Shown here one piece after another: positions 39,592-48,119 of a stretch of DNA of 64,000 bases. The translations under genes were made by a program, and so were the position numbers. The stretch lies in the NCBI RefSeq assembly GCF_014961315.1, contig NZ_CP063141.1, positions 1,488,001 through 1,552,000 of the forward strand. Direction: 5' to 3'. Position 1 is the first letter of the stretch, and the number at the start of each line of letters is the position of its first letter. The DNA is from Thermoflavifilum sp. Lineage in GTDB: Bacteria; Bacteroidota; Bacteroidia; Chitinophagales; Chitinophagaceae. A model generated the notes under the pieces. That model had not been told where the DNA came from. It saw nothing but the letters and a program-made list of their open reading frames with translations, and ran no database searches.

Positions 39592-40317
39592 ATGAAGAGC
39601 TCAAACAGATACGGATATACCGAGCGTTTATTTTCTGGAGGACTTCGAAGCAAGCTGCATTATGCAAGATTTCACTGGTTCAAGACTAAAGTTGAAAGAT
39701 TAAATTGTCAGATTAGCTCTGTGTTGGAGTTGGGATGTTTTGATGGGAAGTTGATTACTTTTTTCCCAAGTAAGCCATTAAGGTACGTTGGATTCGATGC
39801 AAATTGGGAGGGTGGGTTAGATATAGCGAGGTCAAAATGGGCAGATGAACCGAATTTCTTTTTTTACGAAGCTAGTTCACCGGAGGATATGCATCTCGAG
39901 AAAGATGATATTTTTAGTATCGCGGTTTCAATGGAAACACTTGAACACGTTCCTCCTCAGATGGTTGATGGGTATCTACGAAAGATAGCTCAACATCTCG
40001 ATGGATATTTTTTCGTTACAGTCCCGAATGAAAAAGGGATTCTTTTCCTTACAAAGTGGTTGATCAAGAAGACATTGAGAGCTGATGTACAGCATTACAC
40101 TATTTCTGAGTTGATCAACGCAACTTTAGGAAGAATGGATCGGGTGGCTCGTCGGGAACATAAAGGGTTCGATTATGATCTGCTCATCAAACAAATAGCG
40201 CAATATTTCGATGTCATTGATGTTTCTGGAATTCCGTTTGGATGTTTTCCTCCCTCACTTTGTTTCGGGATCGGTATTGTGGCCAAATCTAAGAAATCCA
40301 TATCTATACCTGAGTAA
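39592..40317 (+). CDS. SAM-dependent methyltransferase (class I), AT-rich, likely acquired
   Basis: 241 residues. The SAM-binding loop is SSVLELGCFDGKLITFF (about 43-59), followed by YVGFDANWEGG with the acidic ribose-binding residue, and SMETLEHVPP (about 111-120), the late motif of Methyltransf_11/23-type enzymes. The ATG at 39592 is preferred over the in-frame TTG at 39586. Codon use and base content are clearly more AT-rich than either flank. Such enzymes are often found in O-antigen or natural-product clusters. The substrate is unknown and no such cluster is adjacent. Confidence 0.8.
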   Translation: MKSSNRYGYTERLFSGGLRSKLHYARFHWFKTKVERLNCQISSVLELGCFDGKLITFFPSKPLRYVGFDANWEGGLDIARSKWADEPNFFFYEASSPEDMHLEKDDIFSIAVSMETLEHVPPQMVDGYLRKIAQHLDGYFFVTVPNEKGILFLTKWLIKKTLRADVQHYTISELINATLGRMDRVARREHKGFDYDLLIKQIAQYFDVIDVSGIPFGCFPPSLCFGIGIVAKSKKSISIPE

Positions 40318-40356
40318 GGCGCTTCTTAGCGGCGATTCTGCAGTGCCCATTTTATG

Positions 40357-40387
40357 CCTGTAGGGGAAGCTTGTGATTCCCCTACGG
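40357..40387. repeat. Long perfect inverted repeat at the right edge of the accessory island
   Basis: GTAGGGGAA (40360-40368) pairs with TTCCCCTAC (40377-40385) across eight bases, extendable by two outer pairs. No T tract follows on either strand, so it is not a standard terminator. It lies between the AT-rich methyltransferase and the sensor kinase. Confidence 0.6.
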
Positions 40388-40433
40388 ATGGGTCATGATC
40401 TTAAACTATAAAAAAACTGCAACAAAATATTCC

Positions 40434-40453
40434 GATACTAGTATCCCCCCCCA
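40434..40453. promoter_or_regulatory. Perfect palindrome GATACTAGTATC adjoining a C9 tract
   Basis: GATACTAGTATC (40434-40445) is a perfect 12-base palindrome. Its last C begins a run of nine Cs (40445-40453), about 80 bases before the LytS-like kinase start. It could be an operator and the C run a slippage-prone tract. No TAnnTTTG promoter was found near it. Confidence 0.4.
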
Positions 40454-40534
40454 CGCTTATCCTCAAAATTTTCCACTGGTCAAAAAGGGATATCATGCTT
40501 GGGCTGAAAAGCCTACTTTTGAAAAGAAAAGCGG

Positions 40535-41620
40535 ATGTTCAGGCGGGTGCGCACATATTACTGGTGGTGCCAGATCGGCGGCTGGATGGCTTTCTGGTTG
40601 TTCAGTACCCTGGTGAGCTACATGTATAGCCAGAGCGTTACCCTGCAATCGCTCATCGACCGCACGGTGTTCATCCTGGCTGGCATCGGGGTTACCCATG
40701 CTTTTCGCCTGTTCATCCTCCACAGGCAATGGCTGCAGCTGCGGCTCGACAGGCTCATCTGGCGTATGTTGCTGGGTGTCGTCGCCAGCAGTGTGCTGAT
40801 TACCGCCATCGTGGATGCTTATAAGTATGCCTTTCACCTGATGACGCCTCAGGAAAAATCCTTTGAATTCGGCCGGTTTTTCAGCGTATTCATCATCATC
40901 CTCATCTGGTCGCTGATTTATATTTTATGGCACTATGTGGAAAAGGAGCGCAAATATCAATTCGACCGGCTGCGGCTGGAGTCGATGGTGAAAGAGTTAC
41001 AGCTCAAGACCATCAAATCGCAACTCAATCCGCATTTTATCTTCAACGCACTCAACAGCATTCGCGCGTTGATCGAAGAAAATCCCGCAAGGGCACGCGA
41101 AGCCGTCACCGAGCTGTCGAACATCCTGCGCAACTCCATGCAGGCCGAAAAAGCCGAAACGGTATCGCTGGAAAACGAGGTGGCCATGGTGCGCGATTAT
41201 CTGGCGCTGGAGATGATTCGCTTTGAAGAGCGCCTGGAGGTGAACCTGCACATTGATCCCGCTACGCTAGCTTTGCCCGTACCGCCCCTCATGTTGCAAA
41301 CGCTGGTGGAAAATGCCGTCAAGCATGGCATTTCCCGGGCCGTGCAGGGTGGGCGAATAGACGTTGTCTCGCATCGGGTGCAGGGGTTTCATGAGATTAT
41401 CGTGCGCAATACGGGTAAGCTTGCCGGTTCCGGTCTGGAGCCGGGTTTTGGCTTGCGGAGTACCTGCCAGCGGCTGGAAATTTTGTTCGGCCAGGAGGCG
41501 AGTTTCGATATCCGTGATGCGGGCGACCGGCTGGTAGAAGCGCGGGTGCGCATTCCGCTGGCCGCTCAGGAGCGGCTGCAGCGCGAGCAATCGGTTCAAC
41601 AAGCATATAAAACGTTTTAA
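40535..41620 (+). CDS. LytS/YehU-type sensor histidine kinase
   Basis: 361-residue membrane kinase. Four N-terminal helices lie at about 12-31, 43-62, 76-97 and 113-135, followed by a short coiled coil. The His_kinase domain has the phospho-acceptor in LNPHFIFNALNSIRALI (His167). The ATP-binding region is marked by LVENAVKHGIS (about 257-267) and a GFGLRSTCQRL glycine-rich loop. There is no periplasmic sensor, so the membrane domain itself may sense. It is paired with the LytTR regulator 13 bases downstream. Confidence 0.93.
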   Translation: MFRRVRTYYWWCQIGGWMAFWLFSTLVSYMYSQSVTLQSLIDRTVFILAGIGVTHAFRLFILHRQWLQLRLDRLIWRMLLGVVASSVLITAIVDAYKYAFHLMTPQEKSFEFGRFFSVFIIILIWSLIYILWHYVEKERKYQFDRLRLESMVKELQLKTIKSQLNPHFIFNALNSIRALIEENPARAREAVTELSNILRNSMQAEKAETVSLENEVAMVRDYLALEMIRFEERLEVNLHIDPATLALPVPPLMLQTLVENAVKHGISRAVQGGRIDVVSHRVQGFHEIIVRNTGKLAGSGLEPGFGLRSTCQRLEILFGQEASFDIRDAGDRLVEARVRIPLAAQERLQREQSVQQAYKTF

Positions 41621-41632
41621 AAACATATTGTT

Positions 41633-42367
41633 ATGATCAGCCATTTCACGCGAGCCCTGATTATCGACGATGAGCGCCTGGCACGCAATGAGCTCAGGCG
41701 CCTGCTGAAGGAGTTTCCGGAAATTCAGGTGGTGGGTGAGGCGGCCAATGCGCAGGAAGGCCTTGAGCAGATCGAAAGCCTGGAACCCGACTTGTTGTTC
41801 CTCGACATCCAGATGCCCGACAAGACGGGTTTTGAGCTGCTGGAAATGCTCGACAGGGTGCCCACCGTGATCTTTACAACGGCCTACGATGAATATGCCC
41901 TGAAGGCCTTCGAGTTTAATGCACTCGATTACCTGATGAAACCCATAGAGCCGCGTCGCCTGGCCGATGCCCTGCAGAAGCTGCGCCAGCAGGAGCAGAA
42001 GGAAAAACAACAGCTCCTGGGCAGGGGCGTGCTCTCGGAAAACGACCAGGTGTTTGTGAAAGACGGCGAACGCTGCTGGTTTGTGAAGCTGCACGAGATC
42101 CGCCTGTTCGAAAGTGCGGGCAACTATGCACGCGTGTATTTCGGGAACAACAAGCCCCTGATCCTGAAATCGCTGAACGCCCTCGAAGAGCGGCTCGACC
42201 CCCGCGTGTTCTTTCGGGCAAACCGCAAGCATATCGTCAACCTGCGCCATATCGAAAAAATCGACCCGTATTTTAACGGCGGACTGCTGCTGGAGATGCG
42301 AGGCGGCGAGAGAATCGAAGTCTCGCGCCGGCAGGCGGTAAAGTTCAAAGAGATGATGAGCCTCTGA
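41633..42367 (+). CDS. LytTR-family response regulator
   Basis: 244 residues. The receiver domain at about 5-120 has the acidic pair IIDDER, phospho-acceptor Asp58 in LLFLDIQMPD and the late Lys in YLMKPIEP. The LytTR DNA-binding domain (about 140-240) has FESAGNYARVYF and FFRANRKHIVNLRHIEKI. It is the cognate partner of the upstream kinase. Targets are unknown, and LytTR proteins bind paired direct repeats. It ends six bases from the convergent GGGP-synthase gene. Confidence 0.94.
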   Translation: MISHFTRALIIDDERLARNELRRLLKEFPEIQVVGEAANAQEGLEQIESLEPDLLFLDIQMPDKTGFELLEMLDRVPTVIFTTAYDEYALKAFEFNALDYLMKPIEPRRLADALQKLRQQEQKEKQQLLGRGVLSENDQVFVKDGERCWFVKLHEIRLFESAGNYARVYFGNNKPLILKSLNALEERLDPRVFFRANRKHIVNLRHIEKIDPYFNGGLLLEMRGGERIEVSRRQAVKFKEMMSL

Positions 42368-42372
42368 TGGAC

Positions 42373-43140
42373 TTAATGCATGGTGGTGGCAGGCAGGGAA
42401 TGAAGCGCAGCCGTCATATCCTTGATGAGCTCCTGATCTTTTTCAATGGCGTTGCCCACCACAATCACGTCGGCACCCGCGCGAGCCATCCGATAGGCGG
42501 TTTCCGGATCACGGATGCCACCGCCTACGATGAGGGGCAGGGAAATATTTTCCGATACGCGACGCAGCATCTGCTCGCTGATGGGATGCCGGGCGCCGCT
42601 GCCCGCATCCATGTAAATGATTTTCTTCCCCAGCATTTCCCCGGCCATGGCTGTGCACATGGCAATATCATCTTTATCGGCCGGGATGGGGGCGGCATTG
42701 CTGATATACGAAACGGTGGTGGGTACTCCGCCGTCGATCACCATATACCCCGTTGAAATCACTTCCACGCCGCTTTGCTTGACGGCAGCCGCCGACAATA
42801 CATGCTGACCGATGAGCAGCTCGGCATTACGCCCGGAAATGAGCGACAGGTAAAGCAGGGCATCCACATGCCGGCTCAGCTGGGTGGGACTGCCCGGGAA
42901 TAATATCAATGGTATCCGGCAATGTTGCTTGATGTGCTGGCAGTACGCATCCAGGCGATCGGTAATCATAAGGCTACCGCCGATCAATAAATAGTCCACC
43001 CCCGCATCTTCGCTCAGGGTAAGCAATCGATTCAAATCAGGAAAATCAATATTGTCCGGATCAATCAATACCGCAAAAGCCTTTTTGCCTTTTTGTTTGT
43101 TTTCACAGAATGTGGTATAGACGGGCTGGTGAGTTTGCAT
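42373..43140 (-). CDS. Geranylgeranylglyceryl phosphate synthase family protein
   Basis: 255-residue TIM-barrel prenyltransferase of the GGGPS/PcrB family, which joins a polyprenyl diphosphate to glycerol 1-phosphate by an ether bond. Family motifs: AFAVLIDPDNID (about 21-32), DYLLIGGSLM (about 49-58), LILFPGSPTQLS (about 77-88), the substrate-binding YMDAGSGA (about 174-181) and LIVGGGIRDPETA (about 200-212). Bacteroidota members form a distinct bacterial group, and the prenyl chain length is not inferable here. A consensus -7 element lies just upstream. Confidence 0.92.
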   Translation of the reverse strand: MQTHQPVYTTFCENKQKGKKAFAVLIDPDNIDFPDLNRLLTLSEDAGVDYLLIGGSLMITDRLDAYCQHIKQHCRIPLILFPGSPTQLSRHVDALLYLSLISGRNAELLIGQHVLSAAAVKQSGVEVISTGYMVIDGGVPTTVSYISNAAPIPADKDDIAMCTAMAGEMLGKKIIYMDAGSGARHPISEQMLRRVSENISLPLIVGGGIRDPETAYRMARAGADVIVVGNAIEKDQELIKDMTAALHSLPATTMH

Positions 43141-43159
43141 GTCTGGAAAGGCTTATGTA

Positions 43160-43167
43160 CAAAGCTA
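43160..43167 (-). promoter_or_regulatory. Bacteroidota -7 promoter element for the GGGP-synthase gene
   Basis: TAGCTTTG on the minus strand matches TAnnTTTG, 19 bases before the ATG at 43140. Confidence 0.55.
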
Positions 43168-43233
43168 TGATTTTTTTCCTATTAGCAACCGATAACCCCC
43201 TGAAAGCCGCGGCCGGGAGGTACGTGCGATGAG

Positions 43234-43248
43234 TTATTCACAATTGTG
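43234..43248. promoter_or_regulatory. DnaA-box match overlapping a palindrome upstream of nrdJ
   Basis: TTATTCACA (43234-43242) fits the TTATNCACA DnaA-box consensus exactly and overlaps the perfect palindrome CACAATTGTG (43239-43248), about 90 bases before the nrdJ ATG. Confidence 0.35.
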
Positions 43249-43334
43249 CAAAACAAGTGGAAGTGCCCAAAACGGGAATCCATTATTTTCGTTTTCCCGG
43301 TCGGGAAATTTTTCACGATAAAAAGATCTGGATT

Positions 43335-46300
43335 ATGACAACCAAAAACCAAACCCTTGCTCAGGGGCTCCAATTCCATCGCTATTTCACGAAAGAAGGC
43401 CTGAGCCCCTACGACATGTTCTCCTATGAACTCCGCACCTCGGTGATTCGCAATCCCAATGGAGAGGTGATTTTCGAGATGAACAATGTGGAGGTGCCCG
43501 CGCACTGGTCGCAGATTGCTACAGATATCTTAGCCCAGAAATATTTTCGTAAGGCCGGCGTGCCACAGCCCGACGGCAGCCTGGGACGGGAGACCTCGGT
43601 GAAACAGGTGGTGCATCGACTGGCCAACTGCTGGCGCAACTGGGGGGAACGCTACGGCTATTTCGCTTCCGCCCACGATGCCCAGGTGTTTTACGATGAG
43701 CTGGTTTATTGCATGCTCAACCAGATGTGTGCGCCCAACTCGCCGCAATGGTTTAATACGGGCCTGTATGATAGCTATGGCATCAAGGGCAAGCCGCAGG
43801 GACACTACTATGTGGATCCGGAAACCGGCGAACTGAAAGAATCGACTTCGGCTTATGAACGTCCACAGCCCCATGCCTGCTTTATTTTGAGCGTGGAAGA
43901 CGACCTGGTGAATCCGGGTGGCATCATGGATCTGTGGGTGCGCGAGGCCCGCATCTTCAAATATGGCTCGGGCGTGGGTACCAATTTTTCCAATATTCGG
44001 GCCGAAGGAGAAAAGCTCAGCGGCGGGGGTTCTTCGAGTGGATTGATGAGCTTCCTGAAGATCGGCGATCGGGCGGCCGGCGCCATCAAATCGGGAGGCA
44101 CCACCCGACGGGCCGCCAAGATGGTGTGCCTGGACCTGGACCATCCGGAGGTGGTGGAATTCATCAACTGGAAGGTGGAAGAAGAAAAGAAGGTGGCCGC
44201 GCTGATCGCTGCCGGCTACTCATCGGATTATGAAGGCGAGGCCTACCGCACGGTGTCGGGTCAGAATTCGAATAACTCCGTCCGCATCCCCAACGAATTT
44301 TTCCGTATCCTGGCCGAGGATGGGATATGGGAAATGAAAGCCCGTACCACGGGTAAGACCATGCGCACCATTAAGGCTCGTGAGCTGTGGGATAAAATTG
44401 CTTATGCCGCCTGGCGCTGTGCCGATCCCGGCGTGCAATATGATACCACTATCAACGAATGGCACACCTGTCCGAAAGGAGGCCGCATCCGGGCTTCCAA
44501 TCCCTGTTCGGAATACATGTTCCTCGACAACACGGCCTGTAACCTGGCTTCCATTAACCTGCGTAAGTTTTACGACGAGGAAGCCAACCGATTCGATATT
44601 CCCGCTTTCGAATACGTGGTGCGGCTCTGGACGGTGGTGCTGGAGATCTCCGTGCTCATGGCCCAGTTCCCGTCGAAAGAGGTGGCTCAGCTCAGCTATG
44701 ACTACCGGACGCTGGGGCTGGGCTATGCCAATCTCGGCTCATTGCTGATGGTCAACGGCATACCGTACGACAGCGAACAGGCCCGGGCCATGGCTGCAGC
44801 CATCACCGCCATCATGACCGGCGTGGCCTACAAGACCTCGGCCGAAATGGCCATGCACCTCGGTCCCTTCCCGCGCTTCGCCGAGAACCGGGATGATATG
44901 CTGCGCGTGATCCGCAACCACCGGGCAGCGGCTTACGATGCCACCGATGCGTATGAAGGCCTGCAGATCAAACCCCAGGGCATCAACGCCCGCTATTGTC
45001 CTGATGACCTGCTGAAAGCCGCCACCCGTGCCTGGGATGAAGCCCTGCAGATGGGCGAGCAATATGGCTACCGCAACGCCCAGGTGAGCGTGATTGCGCC
45101 TACCGGCACCATCGGCCTGATCATGGATTGCGATACCACCGGCATTGAGCCCGATTTTGCCCTGGTGAAATTTAAAAAACTCAGCGGCGGCGGTTATTTC
45201 AAGATCATCAACCAGTCGATCCCGGTGGCTTTGAAACGGCTGGGCTATAGCGAGACGGAGATCAGGGCTATCGTCGATTATGCTCGCGGCACGGGGAGCT
45301 TTGAAGGGGCACCTCATATCAACCACCAGTCTCTGAGTGAGCGGGGCTTCATCGCCGAAGAGCTGAAAAAACTCGACCGGGCGGTAGCTTCGGCATTCGA
45401 TATCAGCTTTGTCTTCAACGTGTACACCCTCGGCGAGGAATGCCTGCAGCGGCTGGGCTTCAAGCCTGAACAGTATTTCAATCCCGACTTCAGCCTGCTG
45501 CATGCCCTGGGCTTCACCGATGCCGAAATTGAAGCCGCCAATGATTATGTGTGCGGCACCATGACGGTGGAGGGCGCTCCTTACCTGAAGCCCGAACACC
45601 TGCCGGTGTTCGACTGTGCCAACAAATGCGGGAAAAAAGGCCAGCGCTACATCCATCCGCATGGCCATATCCGCATGATGGCCGCCGTACAGCCCTTTAT
45701 TTCAGGAGCCATTTCCAAAACCATTAACCTGCCCAACGAGGCCACCGTGGCCGATATTGCCGATTGTTATTACTTGAGCTGGGAGCTGGGACTGAAAGCC
45801 TGTGCCCTCTACCGCGATGGCAGCAAATTATCGCAACCGCTCAGCAACCGCACAGAAAAGAAAAAAGAAGAAACGACAACGGAAGCGACTTCAACAAAAA
45901 CAGAAAAAATCGATTTGAACAGCCTCACCATCGACGAGATTCTTGAAGCCGCGCGGATTAAAATGCAGAGCAGTCCGGATACCTCCTTTATGCGGGCGCT
46001 GTCGCGGGTGGTCCAGCGCAAGACCCTGCCGGCCAAACGTCGCGGCTTCACCCAGAAAGCCAAGATCAACGGCCAGACCATCTTCCTGCGTACCGGGGAA
46101 TACAGTGATGGTACCCTCGGTGAAATCTTCATCGACATGCACAAAGAGGGAGCCACCCTCCGCTCGATGATGAACTGCTTTGCCATCGCCGTATCGATTG
46201 GCCTGCAATACGGCGTGCCGCTGGAAGAATTTGTGGATAAGTTTGTCTTCACCCGCTTTGAGCCTTCCGGGCCGGTAGAGCATCCCAACATCAAATTTGC

Positions 46301-46667
46301 CACTTCTATTGTGGATTATATTTTCCGGGTGCTGGGGTATGAATACCTGCATCGCGATGATCTGGTGCATGTACCCGATCCCGACCGGCAGACAGGTAGC
46401 GAAACAAGCGCTGATTGGAGCGGAAGAGCCGAGCCGGTGCAAACCCAGCCGGCGCAGGAGCTCCAGCTCAGCGACAAAAAGCAGCCCGTGCAAATGGAGG
46501 CGGCCGTGCATGAGGAAGCAGCCACGGGTGCACAGGCCGGCACACAGGCCTATCTGCGGCAGATGCAAAGCGATGCCCCTTCGTGCCCGAACTGCGGACA
46601 TATCACCGTGCGCTCGGGCACCTGTTACAAATGCCTGAACTGTGGTTCCAGCCTGGGCTGCAGCTGA
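43335..46667 (+). CDS. nrdJ: Adenosylcobalamin-dependent (class II) ribonucleoside-diphosphate reductase
   Basis: Makes deoxyribonucleotides using B12 as radical source, so it works with or without oxygen. 1110 residues from the ATG at 43335. The catalytic core includes [55 protein letters not shown] (the active-site Cys region) and [18 protein letters not shown]. The C-terminus carries [20 protein letters not shown], a metal-binding/redox swivel tail. A long Glu/Thr/Lys-rich linker lies near residue 840. No cobalamin riboswitch is visible upstream. A near-consensus TATTTTCG element is at 43285-43292. Confidence 0.96.
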   Translation: MTTKNQTLAQGLQFHRYFTKEGLSPYDMFSYELRTSVIRNPNGEVIFEMNNVEVPAHWSQIATDILAQKYFRKAGVPQPDGSLGRETSVKQVVHRLANCWRNWGERYGYFASAHDAQVFYDELVYCMLNQMCAPNSPQWFNTGLYDSYGIKGKPQGHYYVDPETGELKESTSAYERPQPHACFILSVEDDLVNPGGIMDLWVREARIFKYGSGVGTNFSNIRAEGEKLSGGGSSSGLMSFLKIGDRAAGAIKSGGTTRRAAKMVCLDLDHPEVVEFINWKVEEEKKVAALIAAGYSSDYEGEAYRTVSGQNSNNSVRIPNEFFRILAEDGIWEMKARTTGKTMRTIKARELWDKIAYAAWRCADPGVQYDTTINEWHTCPKGGRIRASNPCSEYMFLDNTACNLASINLRKFYDEEANRFDIPAFEYVVRLWTVVLEISVLMAQFPSKEVAQLSYDYRTLGLGYANLGSLLMVNGIPYDSEQARAMAAAITAIMTGVAYKTSAEMAMHLGPFPRFAENRDDMLRVIRNHRAAAYDATDAYEGLQIKPQGINARYCPDDLLKAATRAWDEALQMGEQYGYRNAQVSVIAPTGTIGLIMDCDTTGIEPDFALVKFKKLSGGGYFKIINQSIPVALKRLGYSETEIRAIVDYARGTGSFEGAPHINHQSLSERGFIAEELKKLDRAVASAFDISFVFNVYTLGEECLQRLGFKPEQYFNPDFSLLHALGFTDAEIEAANDYVCGTMTVEGAPYLKPEHLPVFDCANKCGKKGQRYIHPHGHIRMMAAVQPFISGAISKTINLPNEATVADIADCYYLSWELGLKACALYRDGSKLSQPLSNRTEKKKEETTTEATSTKTEKIDLNSLTIDEILEAARIKMQSSPDTSFMRALSRVVQRKTLPAKRRGFTQKAKINGQTIFLRTGEYSDGTLGEIFIDMHKEGATLRSMMNCFAIAVSIGLQYGVPLEEFVDKFVFTRFEPSGPVEHPNIKFATSIVDYIFRVLGYEYLHRDDLVHVPDPDRQTGSETSADWSGRAEPVQTQPAQELQLSDKKQPVQMEAAVHEEAATGAQAGTQAYLRQMQSDAPSCPNCGHITVRSGTCYKCLNCGSSLGCS

Positions 46668-46723
46668 GCTGTTAAAATTTTTCAAAGAAGCGAAAAGATA
46701 TGCTTGTTTTTTCTGGAAAAGTA

Positions 46724-46731
46724 TATATTTG
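46724..46731 (+). promoter_or_regulatory. Promoter-like element facing a nearby terminator (possible small RNA)
   Basis: TATATTTG fits TAnnTTTG, with TTG at 46704-46706 at a 17-base spacing. No plus-strand gene follows. A terminator begins 37 bases later. Confidence 0.45.
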
Positions 46732-46767
46732 CATTAAATAGGGTTTTCATAAGATAGTAACAAACGT

Positions 46768-46798
46768 CGGCGCCTTTCTAGGCGCCGTTTTCATTTTC
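46768..46798 (+). terminator. Rho-independent terminator after nrdJ
   Basis: CGGCGCC (46768-46774) pairs with GGCGCCG (46781-46787), loop TTTCTA, followed by TTTTCATTTT. The stop codon and last codons of the convergent Dph6-like gene lie inside it. Confidence 0.8.
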
Positions 46799-47497
46799 GG
46801 GAATCAGGTCGCAATACCAGAACACCGTGTCCCACCCCGTAGATCCTTCAGCGGCCGCAGGAAACTGCCTTTCTATGATTTCCCCCTTCCGGAAAGCTAC
46901 GGGAAAACGAAACAAAGGCCCATCGAACACGAAACTGTGAAATTCACCATTTTCCCCACACGGATCCACATCGGGCGGCAGATCTTCAATGAAGCGATGA
47001 TCGATGATACGTCCGGCAAACGAACGGTCGAGCCGATGACCATTTACACACACCACGATAGCCTGAAAACCGCTATCCACAAAGCGCTTCAACAGGTCGC
47101 GGGTATCCTCCTTCCAGAGCGGGAAGCTTGCTTTCATGCCTATGGTTTGCAGCTGTTGTTCCCGGTATCTACGCAGGTCTTCCAGAAAAATATCGCCGAA
47201 CACGGCGGTAGTGCAGCCCTCCTGTTGCAGTTCCATCAGGGCCTGTTGCATGGCGGCATTGTAGATGTCCATCGAAGCCTGCTCGGGCAGCCAGACTTTC
47301 TTGAGCGGCACGCCCAGCGATTGAGCCTGCAGGTCTAACAGGGTTTCCCGTACCCCGTGCATGGATATACGCCGGTAAGCCTCATTGCATGTGGTCAGGA
47401 AAAAGGCGATGTGCAAATGCTGCGAGGCCCGCAGGGTGAAATAGGCCATCATGGCGTCTTTACCCCCGCTCCAGTTGAGAAAGGCTTTTTCCTTCAT
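46778..47497 (-). CDS. Dph6/adenine-nucleotide alpha-hydrolase family ATP-binding protein (DUF71)
   Basis: 239 residues of the ATP pyrophosphatase superfamily related to diphthine-ammonia ligase. The PP-loop is LNWSGGKDAMMAYFTL (about 7-22). The DUF71 signatures YRRISMHGVRETLLDLQAQSLG (described in two parts: YRRISMHGVR and LLDLQAQSLG) and DPCGENGEFHSFVFDGP (about 190-206) are present. Bacteria lack diphthamide on EF-G, so the bacterial substrate is unknown. Its 3' end is embedded in the convergent terminator hairpin. Confidence 0.88.
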   Translation of the reverse strand: MKEKAFLNWSGGKDAMMAYFTLRASQHLHIAFFLTTCNEAYRRISMHGVRETLLDLQAQSLGVPLKKVWLPEQASMDIYNAAMQQALMELQQEGCTTAVFGDIFLEDLRRYREQQLQTIGMKASFPLWKEDTRDLLKRFVDSGFQAIVVCVNGHRLDRSFAGRIIDHRFIEDLPPDVDPCGENGEFHSFVFDGPLFRFPVAFRKGEIIERQFPAAAEGSTGWDTVFWYCDLIPENENGA

Positions 47498-47583
47498 ATT
47501 TCCTCCGTTGTTCGGGCAAAATAGCTGAATTTTCGGCTTGCCTGCAGGAGCCGGGATTTAGAAAAAAGGAAAAACTGTATTTT

Positions 47584-47591
47584 TATTTTTG
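47584..47591 (+). promoter_or_regulatory. Bacteroidota -7 promoter element for the YcxB-like gene
   Basis: TATTTTTG matches TAnnTTTG, 30 bases before the ATG at 47622. Confidence 0.45.
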
Positions 47592-47621
47592 ATTGAGATA
47601 AAAAAGGGTTAAATCCAGCTT

Positions 47622-48119
47622 ATGCAGGTCGTGTTTACTTATGATCGACGGTCCGTGATTGATGCGTTAAGGGTACATTTCATGAGCAGGAGTGAGGTAA
47701 AGTTTATGCGCATCATCCTGATGATCCTGTTTGGACTTACCGTGGTGGGGAATTTGATGGGTTATGTGTCGTTTGGGGCCGTATTTGGCATATTCATGAT
47801 GATGCTGCTGTTGTTACTCATTTTCTGGTTCTGGCTCCCTGTACTCACTTATAACAAGTCGGCCACCTTCAAAGACAATATTTGCTTGCAGTTGGAAGAT
47901 CAGGGCATGGCTATCGGTACGCGCAGCGGAGAACATCAGATTCGCTGGGAAAGTTTTCGGAATGTAGTGGAAACACGCGACTATATTTATTTATATCGCA
48001 ACACGCGTTCTTTTTTCATCATTCCCTGGAGTGCTTTCTCCAATGAAGCGGATCGGCAGGCGTTCCGCAATTTATTGCACAACAAGTTTTCCAGTTATGA
48101 GGTCAGTTCGACCCATTGA
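47622..48119 (+). CDS. YcxB-like membrane protein
   Basis: 165 residues. Two adjacent transmembrane helices lie at about 28-47 and 50-72. They are followed by a soluble beta-rich C-terminal domain resembling YcxB (IRWESFRNVVETRDYIYLYRN, then FFIIPWSAFSNEADRQAFRNLL; these are the family's hallmark stretches). Function unknown. It is convergent with the purine nucleoside phosphorylase gene, overlapping it by 25 bases. Confidence 0.82.
   Translation: MQVVFTYDRRSVIDALRVHFMSRSEVKFMRIILMILFGLTVVGNLMGYVSFGAVFGIFMMMLLLLLIFWFWLPVLTYNKSATFKDNICLQLEDQGMAIGTRSGEHQIRWESFRNVVETRDYIYLYRNTRSFFIIPWSAFSNEADRQAFRNLLHNKFSSYEVSSTH

Noticed and set aside
41267-42250. Long minus-strand open frame (327 codons) under the LytS/LytTR genes
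   Set aside because: It is antisense to two well-supported genes with all family motifs on the plus strand. Its translation has no recognisable domain.
43141-43334. Possible cobalamin riboswitch before the B12-dependent reductase
   Set aside because: No B12-box or the expected stem pattern was found in the short upstream region.
44739-45668. Long minus-strand open frame (309 codons) under nrdJ
   Set aside because: It lies wholly inside the class II reductase catalytic region. Such antisense frames are common in GC-balanced, codon-biased genes.
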